Shown one piece after another: positions 5,189 to 10,597 of a stretch of 10,597 nt of DNA. Positions within the stretch are counted from its first letter, which is position 1. Each line of letters opens with the position of its first letter. The translations under genes were made by a program, and so were the position numbers. The stretch is from an uncultured Collinsella sp. (GTDB taxonomy: Bacteria; Actinomycetota; Coriobacteriia; Coriobacteriales; Coriobacteriaceae), in the NCBI GenBank assembly GCA_900553415.1, contig USDH01000037.1, forward strand, positions 1 to 10,597. The letters are read 5' to 3'. A model generated the notes under the pieces. The model was not told where the DNA came from and ran no database searches. It saw nothing but the letters and a program-made list of their open reading frames with translations.

Positions 5189-6211
5189 ATGGCCGACGAG
5201 CACGAAACAGAAAGCAAGGCATGGGCAATTGAGGCCGCTGCGGCAGAGGCGGCGTCGCGTGCTGCCGAGGAGGTGCATCGTCCTCCCGTAGTGCCGATGG
5301 AGCGCGTGGTCGATCGCACCGATATCGAGCGCGGCGAGCGTGCCGGCCAAAAGCGCAGCCAGGAGCCGGGCTTCCCGCGCTTTTTTGCCGAGCTCAATCT
5401 GGGTCTGATTCTTACGGCCTTTGCCATCGTTGCGTTTAAAACCCCTAATCACTTTGCTTTTGGCGGCACCTCGGGCGTGTCGGTCATTCTGTCCACGCTG
5501 TTCCCGACTCTGCCCGTCGGCGTCTTTATGTGGATTATCAACGCGGTTCTCGTCGTTTTGGGCTTTATCTTTTTGGAGCGCAAGGCGATTCTTTGGAGCG
5601 TCTTCGCCTCGTTTGCGTTGTCCGCCTATGTTTCGCTGTTTGAGCTCTTTATTCCGACCGATGTCTCGATGACGGGCGATATGTGGCTCGACCTGTGCTT
5701 TGCCGTCATCTTGCCGGCGCTCGGCAGCGCTATTGTCTTTGACATCGGCGCCTCGACGGGTGGCACGGACATTCTTGCCATGATCCTCAAGCGCCGCACG
5801 ACGCTCGAGATTGGCCGTGCCCTACTGCTGGTCGATATCGGCATCGTGACCATCGCGGCCTTTTTGTATGGCCCGCGTGTCGGTCTGTATTGCGTGCTCG
5901 GCCTGTTTGCCAAGACGCTTGTGGTCGACAAAGCCATTGAGAGCATTCACCTGCGCAAAGTCTGCACGGTCATTTGTTCCGAGCCCCTTAAGGTCGAGGA
6001 GTTTATCGTCAAGCATCTCAACCGCACGGCGACCATCAGCCGCGGCTACGGTGCCTTCTCGGGCAAGTGCGTGACGGTGATCATGAGCGTGCTGAGCCGC
6101 CGCGAGGCCGTGCAGCTGCGTCGCTATGCTCGCGAGGTCGATCCCGGTGCCTTTATCACGATCGTCGACAGCTCCGAGATCGTCGGCAAGGGCTTCCGCG
6201 GAACAAACTAA
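5189..6211 (+). CDS. YitT-family membrane protein (DUF161 + DUF2179)
   Basis: A 340-residue membrane protein. About five or six hydrophobic spans lie between residues 66 and 250, with the family signatures FGGTSG (91-96) and GASTGGTDI (187-195) and the segment GRALLLVDIGIV (209-220). A cytoplasmic DUF2179 domain follows at about 256-337 (VCTVICSEP, ISRGYGAFSG, AFITIVDSSEIVGKGF). Substrates of YitT proteins are not established; transport or sensing is usually proposed. A GAGGAG at 5175-5180 precedes the ATG by 8 nt. The N-terminal 65 residues are charged, Ala/Glu-rich and without membrane segments, an addition relative to the usual ~280-residue members. The gene is likely monocistronic or leads into the zinc-ribbon gene 151 nt downstream, since no clear terminator follows. 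Confidence 0.9.
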   Translation: MADEHETESKAWAIEAAAAEAASRAAEEVHRPPVVPMERVVDRTDIERGERAGQKRSQEPGFPRFFAELNLGLILTAFAIVAFKTPNHFAFGGTSGVSVILSTLFPTLPVGVFMWIINAVLVVLGFIFLERKAILWSVFASFALSAYVSLFELFIPTDVSMTGDMWLDLCFAVILPALGSAIVFDIGASTGGTDILAMILKRRTTLEIGRALLLVDIGIVTIAAFLYGPRVGLYCVLGLFAKTLVVDKAIESIHLRKVCTVICSEPLKVEEFIVKHLNRTATISRGYGAFSGKCVTVIMSVLSRREAVQLRRYAREVDPGAFITIVDSSEIVGKGFRGTN

Positions 6212-6298
6212 CGCGGACGCACTCATCAAACAATCGAAAAGTGCCTCACGCATTGCGAATACGCCATCTAAGAGCATTTGTCCCCCACTTTGGGCGAT

Positions 6299-6319
6299 AA
6301 TGATGTCAAAGACATCGTT
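6299..6319. other. Short dyad between yitT-like gene and zinc-ribbon gene
   Basis: AATGATGTC (6299-6307) pairs with GACATCGTT (6311-6319), nine pairs including one U-G, around an AAA loop; the central GATGTC-AAA-GACATC is perfect. No T-run follows, so it is not an intrinsic terminator. Its place 44 nt before the downstream ATG would suit an operator or a leader hairpin. The rest of 6212-6362 shows nothing else clear. Confidence 0.35.
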
Positions 6320-6362
6320 TGCGATCCGGGTGATTCGCTCAAGATACGAAGGGATGATTTCG

Positions 6363-7622
6363 ATGTTCTGTTCGCAGTGTGGCGCTCCCATGGGCGATAA
6401 CGACAAGTTCTGCGGCGCGTGTGGTGCTCCTAATGCCGGTGCCGCTGGACCCGCTCCCCAGGGACAGCCTCAGCCCCAGCAGTTTGTTCCGCAACCGCCC
6501 GTGGCGAATGCGTCCAAGGGCTGTGTGGCTCAGGCGTTTGAGGACATGACCAAGACGCCGGGCGTGCTGCAGCGCGTGTGCCAGATTGCTTTTTTGCCGG
6601 CGCTTATCTGTGTCGTGTCGGTACTCGTGTTGTTTATTCCCGTTATTGGCGGTATTGCAGCTGCCATCGGCTTTTTGGCAGCTTGCATTGCGAGCGTGTG
6701 TGGTTCCGGCTTTGGTATTGAGTGGGGTCGCGATCTGTCGCTCAAGGTTGATGACGGTATGGATCGTCCACTCATGCGTTCCACGTCGTTTGGCCTCGGA
6801 GGCTTTTCGAGCGTTATCTCGGTCGTGCTCGAGGTTATCGCTGCCATTCCCGTGATCGGTGTAGCGCTTTCGCTGGTGGAGGGCGTGGTAATTGGCGCTG
6901 CGGGCTCGTATTCTTATTACGGCTCTTATGCGCTCGAGGCTGCGCTGTTTGGCTCGCTTGGCTTGCTTGTCCTGGCGCTAATTGCCTCGGCGATTCTGGG
7001 TGTCTTCTTTAAGATGTTCGCCGACATTGCCGTGATGCACTTTGCGGTGACCGGTCGTGTCGAGAGCGCGTTTTCGCTCGATAAGGTCTGGGCCGCCTTT
7101 AAGCACAACAAGACCAAGCTGTTCTGTGCTTCGTTCCTTCCCGAGTTTTTGACGGGCCTGGTCGCCAACGTTGTCACATGGATCTTGACGGTTGTCTTTG
7201 GCGCCATTGCCTCTGTCGGTATGTATAGCTACTACTATCGTCCTACGGTTATTGAGGCGCTTGTTACCGGCGGTGGCATCACACTCGTGCTGTTCCTGGT
7301 GCTGGTCGCTTTTGTCACCGTATTTCTTACGGTCTTTGGCAAGATGCTCAAGCACCGTGCCGTTGGCTATTGGGTTGCACGTTATGCAAGCGAGTGGGCC
7401 GACGAGGACAAGGACGACGTCCTGACTTTTGTATTGCCCTTCGAGAAGAAGTCCGCTCCCTTGGGTTACAGCGCTCCGGATGTCGCACCCGCACCCGAAC
7501 CCGCACCCGAGCCTGCGCCCGCACCCGCACCCGAGCCCGCGCCTGAGCCGGCACCTGCACCTGCACCTGCACCTGAGTCGGCGTCCGAGCCAAGCTCCGA
7601 CGAGGAGCCTCAGGACGAGTAG
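6363..7622 (+). CDS. Zinc-ribbon polytopic membrane protein with Pro-Ala tail
   Basis: A 419-residue protein of unknown function. It opens with a zinc ribbon, MFCSQCGAPMGDNDKFCGACG, with ligands C3, C6, C17 and C20. A Gly/Pro/Gln-rich linker (about 24-48) leads to a helical membrane region with spans near 74-94, 96-113, 146-180, 195-228, 260-290 and 303-327. The stretch FSLDKVWAAFKHNKTKLF (237-254) between spans recalls DUF4013-like membrane proteins, a tentative likeness. The tail (375-405) is PAPEPAP repeats, then an acidic end. The ATG at 6363 is chosen because GAAGGG at 6348-6353 is 9 nt upstream and the Cys-X2-Cys starts at residue 3; an in-frame ATG at 6354 would abut that site. Zinc-ribbon heads with helical membrane domains are common in Coriobacteriia and Firmicutes; no substrate can be inferred. 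Confidence 0.88.
   Translation: MFCSQCGAPMGDNDKFCGACGAPNAGAAGPAPQGQPQPQQFVPQPPVANASKGCVAQAFEDMTKTPGVLQRVCQIAFLPALICVVSVLVLFIPVIGGIAAAIGFLAACIASVCGSGFGIEWGRDLSLKVDDGMDRPLMRSTSFGLGGFSSVISVVLEVIAAIPVIGVALSLVEGVVIGAAGSYSYYGSYALEAALFGSLGLLVLALIASAILGVFFKMFADIAVMHFAVTGRVESAFSLDKVWAAFKHNKTKLFCASFLPEFLTGLVANVVTWILTVVFGAIASVGMYSYYYRPTVIEALVTGGGITLVLFLVLVAFVTVFLTVFGKMLKHRAVGYWVARYASEWADEDKDDVLTFVLPFEKKSAPLGYSAPDVAPAPEPAPEPAPAPAPEPAPEPAPAPAPAPESASEPSSDEEPQDE
7485..7577 (+). repeat. In-frame Ala-Pro/Glu-Pro hexanucleotide repeat
   Basis: The 3' end of the zinc-ribbon gene encodes residues 375-405 as alternating Ala-Pro and Glu-Pro dipeptides. At the DNA level it is a degenerate hexamer array (GCACCC, GCACCT, GAGCCC), with four exact GCACCT copies at 7551-7574. 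Unit length is a multiple of three, so slippage would change tail length without a frameshift. Confidence 0.85.
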
Positions 7623-7633
7623 CCACGCCGTCT

Positions 7634-7660
7634 GCCATTTGGGGACGGGCTAGAAATAGC
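7634..7660 (+). repeat. Possible decayed core-loop hairpin, copy E
   Basis: GCCATTT (7634-7640) pairs with AAATAGC (7654-7660), six of seven pairs. They surround exactly 13 nt, GGGGACGGGCTAG, which differs from the core consensus GGGG-N-CAGG-Y-W-Y-N at two positions. It begins 11 nt after the TAG stop of the zinc-ribbon gene, the same kind of position as copies A, C and D. The short stem makes this a tentative member. Confidence 0.35.
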
Positions 7661-7671
7661 GCTTGAAGAAT

Positions 7672-7709
7672 GAGCGGGGGCGGACGTTTCGATACGTCCG
7701 TCCCCGCTC
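7672..7709. terminator. Bidirectional terminator between convergent genes
   Basis: A 16-bp GC-rich stem (7672-7687 with 7694-7709, one G-U pair) with a six-base loop TTCGAT lies between two convergent genes that end at 7622 and 7745. T-runs are weak on both sides (TGCTTTAG on the plus strand; ATTCTTC on the minus strand), so efficiency is uncertain, but position and stem strength fit a shared terminator. Confidence 0.8.
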
Positions 7710-7744
7710 TGCTTTAGCCAGGCTGTTATGGATGGGTGTGACGA

Positions 7745-9208
7745 CTACTCGTCGTGCTTCTCCTCGCGGCGCGCGGCGGCGCGTGCATCGTGGATGCCCT
7801 TGATCGCGGCATGGCGAGCCGTTCGGGCATCATGGATGGCGTCGCGAGCCTCGGCGGTCGTCGCCTTGGCAGAGCGCAACTTGGCGGCCAGATCGGGGTT
7901 GGTTTCGGCGACCGCGGTAATCGCGGGGCCGTCGAGCTCCTCTTGCGTGGGCTCGGCCAAAAAGTCGATAGCATACTGGGCGGCCACCATGGAGCCTTTT
8001 GCCAGCACAGTCTCGTCGATCTTGTAAAAGCAGGAATGCTGAGCGTACGTGGCGCCAATCTTGGGGTTGCGCGCACCTACAAAGGCGAGCACGCCCGGCA
8101 CGCGGCGCAGGTACTCCGAAAAGTCCTCGCCCGAAAGCGTGCCGCGGTAATGTCCCTCGCCGGCGGGGCCCAGGCATTTGAGTACGGCCTGGCGGCAGCG
8201 CTCGCTCGATGCGGCTTCGTTTTCGACTTTGTAGTTGGCGATGGTGTAGTCGGTGAGCTTGGCTTCGGCGCCCAGGGCTGCCGCGGTATGCTCCACGATG
8301 CGGCGCATGAGCTCCGGCATTTCCTCGTGGGTCGAGTCGCCGTAGGTGCGCACCGTGCCGGCGAGGTAAGCCGTGCCGGCGATAACATTGCGCGCGGTGC
8401 CGCCATGCAGCTCACCGACGGTGATAACGGCCGGCTCGTAGGGGCTAATCTCGCGCGAGACGATAGTCTGCAGTGCGTTGACGATCTCAGCGGCAACCAT
8501 AACGGCGTCGTGGCCGCGCTGGGGCATGGCACCGTGGCATGAGGTGCCGCGGACATCAATGCGGAACCAGTCGGTATTGGCCATGCGCGGACCGGGCTCG
8601 CAGCTTACGGTGCCGGCGTCAACCTCGCTCCAGATATGCGCGGCGTAGGCACCATCGACGCCGTCGAGCACGCCCGTGCCGATCATGAGCTTGGCGCCCT
8701 GGCCGTTTTCCTCGCTGGGCTGGAAGACGATGCGGACCTCGCCGTGGATGTCGTCGGTCATATGGCGCAGGATTTGCAGCGTGCCGAGCATCATGGCGAT
8801 ATGGCAGTCGTGGCCGCAGGCGTGCATGCAGCCCTCGTTGACGCTGGCGAACTCTTCGCCGGTCTGCTCGGTGACGGGCAGGGCGTCGATGTCGGCGCGC
8901 AGCAGGATGCGGCGGCGTGGCGTGCCGTCCTCGCGATAGGCATCCGGCGCGGTACCGCGAAGCGTTGCCACCAAGCCGGTCTTGAGCGGACGCTCGTAGG
9001 GGATATTCATGGCGTCGAGCTGGTTGGCGATGTCAGAAGTCGTGCGCTCCTCGGCGAGGCTCAGCTCCGGGTGCTTATGGAAGTGGCGGCGCTGCTTGAT
9101 GATGTAGGGTTCAAACTCGGCGGCGATATCTTGGATGGCTGCGGTGACGTCGTCAGCCGCGCGAGCCTCGGTCGCCGCCATAATCTGCTGTGCCTTGGTC
9201 TTCGTCAT
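7745..9208 (-). CDS. M20-family (M20D-like) metallopeptidase/amidohydrolase
   Basis: A 487-residue cytosolic metal-dependent hydrolase of the N-acyl-amino-acid amidohydrolase/hippuricase/IAA-amino-acid hydrolase type, which cleaves an amide bond releasing an amino acid. Visible landmarks are RHFHKHPELS (41-50), LLRADIDALPV (102-112), MHACGHDCH (128-136), FQPSEENGQGAK (162-173), AAHIWS (189-194), HGAMPQRGHDAV (225-236), GGTARNVIAG (269-278) and YAQHSCFY (388-395). Likely metal ligands are Cys131, His133, Glu167, His191 and His391, in the order and spacing of the M20D group; the dimerisation domain lies at about 205-320. The ATG at 9208 is preferred over one 10 codons upstream because AAGGAG (minus strand, 9224-9219) lies 10 nt before it. 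Residues ~420-487 form a charged Ala/Arg/His tail beyond the usual ~390-420 residue enzyme. The exact substrate cannot be told. Confidence 0.92.
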   Translation of the reverse strand: MTKTKAQQIMAATEARAADDVTAAIQDIAAEFEPYIIKQRRHFHKHPELSLAEERTTSDIANQLDAMNIPYERPLKTGLVATLRGTAPDAYREDGTPRRRILLRADIDALPVTEQTGEEFASVNEGCMHACGHDCHIAMMLGTLQILRHMTDDIHGEVRIVFQPSEENGQGAKLMIGTGVLDGVDGAYAAHIWSEVDAGTVSCEPGPRMANTDWFRIDVRGTSCHGAMPQRGHDAVMVAAEIVNALQTIVSREISPYEPAVITVGELHGGTARNVIAGTAYLAGTVRTYGDSTHEEMPELMRRIVEHTAAALGAEAKLTDYTIANYKVENEAASSERCRQAVLKCLGPAGEGHYRGTLSGEDFSEYLRRVPGVLAFVGARNPKIGATYAQHSCFYKIDETVLAKGSMVAAQYAIDFLAEPTQEELDGPAITAVAETNPDLAAKLRSAKATTAEARDAIHDARTARHAAIKGIHDARAAARREEKHDE

Positions 9209-9374
9209 GGTCGATTTGCTCCTTGCTGGTTTTTGCAAAATCGTACAAGCTCATTCCAGTATGCCACCTGCCACTTGGCCTGGCAAAGGTGCCGTTTGCC
9301 GCTTGGCGTTTTGTGGCGGGAGCGGGGGAGTACACTCGGGGGTGTTGAATTTCCTGCCAGAGATGGGGATGCCC
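9209..9374. promoter_or_regulatory. Divergent control region with a hairpin
   Basis: This spacer must hold the promoters of the M20 gene (leftward) and the YtcJ-like gene (rightward). Possible -10 boxes are TACGAT on the minus strand (9245-9240) and TACACT on the plus strand (9331-9336); neither has a convincing -35. A stem of nine pairs with a 2-nt bulge, CACCTGCCA (9265-9273) against TGGCA-AA-GGTG (9281-9291), lies between them and could be an operator for a shared regulator. No regulator gene is adjacent. Confidence 0.35.
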
Positions 9375-10597
9375 ATGCAACATATCGATCGGATTATCCG
9401 CTCCAAGAACGTCTTTACCGCGCAAGACGGCATCGATACCGCCCGCGAGCTGGCGATTGCCATCGCAGGCGACCGTATCGTCGCAGTCGGTGCGCCCGAT
9501 GACGTGATCGCCGCCGTTCCCGCCGCCACGTCGGTTATCGATTACGGCGAGCAGTTTGTCTGCCCAGGTTTCCATGACGCTCATCTGCACTTCTTCCATA
9601 CCTCGGTCGGCTCCTCGCCGTACATGCTCATGGATATGGGCACGTCCGAGGCGGCGCTGGTACAACACGCGCTTGAGTTTTCCCAGGACCTGCCCGACGA
9701 CGCTTGGGTTGTAACGCAGGGTTGGCGCGACTACCGCTGGGACCCGCCCGAGCATCCCACTAAGGCGTCGCTCGATGCGGCATTTCCCGATCGTCCCTGC
9801 GTTATGTATTCGGGCGACGGGCATACGCTTTGGCTCAACAGCCGCGCACTCGAGGCGCTCGGCGTCACACACGACAGCGAGCCGCCAGCGGGCGGCAGCT
9901 ACGACAAGGATGCAAACGGCGAGCTCACGGGCATTGCTCACGAGGCGGCTGCCATGCAGCTGCTACCGCGCTGCCTTGAGTGGCTGGGCGAGGATCGCAT
10001 CGCAAGCGCTTACGCCGATCAAATGAGGCGGATGGCCGAGCAGGGCATCACCTCGATATGCGATATGTCGCTCATGCCCATGCCGGGCTGCGACTTTATC
10101 CGCGACGATGTCTACGACAAACTGCAGGCAGCCGGCAAGCTGGACATCCGCGCCCATCTGTTCCCCACGCTGCTGGATGACCAATCGCGCTTGGAAGAGC
10201 TACAGACCCGCTACGCGAACAACGCGCTGCTCTCGGCGCCGGGCTTTAAGCAGTTCTTCGATGGCGTGTCGAGCGAACACACGGCATATCTCACCGAGCC
10301 CTATACCAATCCGCGCTTCCCGGGCGACCAGGGCCGTCTGACGGTTCCGGCTGAGCGCATGCGCAAACTGGTTCTGGCGGCCGCGGAGCGCGGTCACACC
10401 GTGCGCATCCACGTCATTGGTGACGGTGCGATTCATGCCGCGCTGGATATCTTCGAGGAAGCGGCTGACCTGTACGGCCTGCCCCAGCACGGTCATAACA
10501 CGCTCGAGCATCTGGAGAACCTCTTGCCCGAGGACATCGACCGCCTGCGCAAGCTCGACGTGGTTGCCTCGAGCCAGCCCTGCCATATCACGCTCGA
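9375..10597 (+). CDS. YtcJ-like amidohydrolase, 3' part outside window
   Basis: The first 407 residues of a metal-dependent amidohydrolase of the YtcJ/NfdA type, which hydrolyse amides or formamides. Signatures are the N-terminal beta-sandwich start IDRIIRSKNVFT, the metal motif CPGFHDAHLH (63-72; His70, His72), SGDGHTLWLNSRAL (146-159), GFKQFFDGVSS (290-300, with Lys292 the probable bridging metal ligand), HVIGDGAIHAALD (346-358) and LEHLENLLPEDIDRLRKL (377-394) leading to SQPCHIT. Family members run to ~530-550 residues, so about a quarter is missing because the window ends. In-frame ATGs at 9363, 9369 and 9375 and a GTG at 9342 (GGGGGAG 11 nt before it) are all possible starts; 9375 best fits the family N-terminus, and GGGG at 9365-9368 is 6 nt upstream. 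The gene faces away from the M20 hydrolase, so the two may share regulation and a related substrate class. Confidence 0.88.
   Translation, partial: MQHIDRIIRSKNVFTAQDGIDTARELAIAIAGDRIVAVGAPDDVIAAVPAATSVIDYGEQFVCPGFHDAHLHFFHTSVGSSPYMLMDMGTSEAALVQHALEFSQDLPDDAWVVTQGWRDYRWDPPEHPTKASLDAAFPDRPCVMYSGDGHTLWLNSRALEALGVTHDSEPPAGGSYDKDANGELTGIAHEAAAMQLLPRCLEWLGEDRIASAYADQMRRMAEQGITSICDMSLMPMPGCDFIRDDVYDKLQAAGKLDIRAHLFPTLLDDQSRLEELQTRYANNALLSAPGFKQFFDGVSSEHTAYLTEPYTNPRFPGDQGRLTVPAERMRKLVLAAAERGHTVRIHVIGDGAIHAALDIFEEAADLYGLPQHGHNTLEHLENLLPEDIDRLRKLDVVASSQPCHITL

Noticed and set aside
6281..6300. Core-like sequence on the minus strand (GGGGGACAAATG) in the spacer after the YitT-family gene
   Set aside because: The CAGG part is missing and the flanks do not pair, so it does not belong to the hairpin family.
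6126..6362. Upstream extension of the zinc-ribbon gene to position 6126
   Set aside because: The extra 79 residues overlap the YitT-family gene in another frame and have no ribosome site, while 6363 is preceded by GAAGGG and begins directly with the zinc ribbon.
7754..8542. Plus-strand frames opposite the M20 hydrolase
   Set aside because: The minus-strand protein carries all M20 metal-ligand motifs; the opposite frames show none and are composition artefacts.

Overview
The window looks like chromosomal DNA of a gut actinobacterium of the class Coriobacteriia, most likely Collinsella or a close relative. The reasons are high GC content with strong GC preference at third codon positions, GTG starts alongside ATG, clear AGGAG-type ribosome sites, an AmaP/DUF2273/Asp23 envelope cluster, and a zinc-ribbon membrane protein with a Pro-Ala tail. 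The genus assignment is an inference from style and gene content, not from a search. No rRNA, tRNA, CRISPR array, transposase or phage gene is visible.

Layout. Positions 1-49 are the tail of an upstream plus-strand gene. A doublet of inverted hairpins (48-84 and 109-164) separates it from a large multi-spanning membrane protein of the DUF6020 type (185-2368). A third hairpin sits directly behind that gene, followed by yebC (2534-3340), a codon-optimised housekeeping gene, and a strong terminator (3410-3451). Next is a compact operon of amaP (3507-4052), a DUF2273 membrane protein (4045-4422, 8-nt overlap) and an Asp23/Gls24 protein (4467-4982), closed by another hairpin and a strong terminator (5035-5076). 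A YitT-family transporter-like protein (5189-6211) and a zinc-ribbon polytopic membrane protein (6363-7622) follow on the plus strand. A bidirectional terminator (7672-7709) insulates them from a minus-strand M20 metallopeptidase/amidohydrolase (7745-9208). A divergent 166-nt spacer leads to a plus-strand YtcJ-like amidohydrolase (9375 onward) that runs off the window.

How it fits together. AmaP, DUF2273 and Asp23 probably form one membrane-associated envelope-stress complex: AmaP anchors Asp23, and the DUF2273 protein is a second small membrane component. The M20 enzyme and the YtcJ-like enzyme are both metal-dependent amide hydrolases and share a divergent control region, so they may act on related N-acyl or amide substrates. 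DUF6020, YitT and the zinc-ribbon protein are membrane proteins of unknown substrate.

The most notable non-coding signal is a dispersed family of hairpins. Each has a fixed 13-nt core (GGGG-N-CAGG-Y-W-Y-N) between arms that differ from copy to copy but stay complementary within each copy. Four good copies and one decayed candidate occur here, three of them touching or one base past a TAA stop codon. Two copies (109-163 and 4981-5035) are homologous over 55 nt in opposite orientation. This resembles REP-type elements mobilised in trans by a tyrosine (Y1) transposase, but no such transposase is in the window. No gene-free stretch exceeds about 210 bases.
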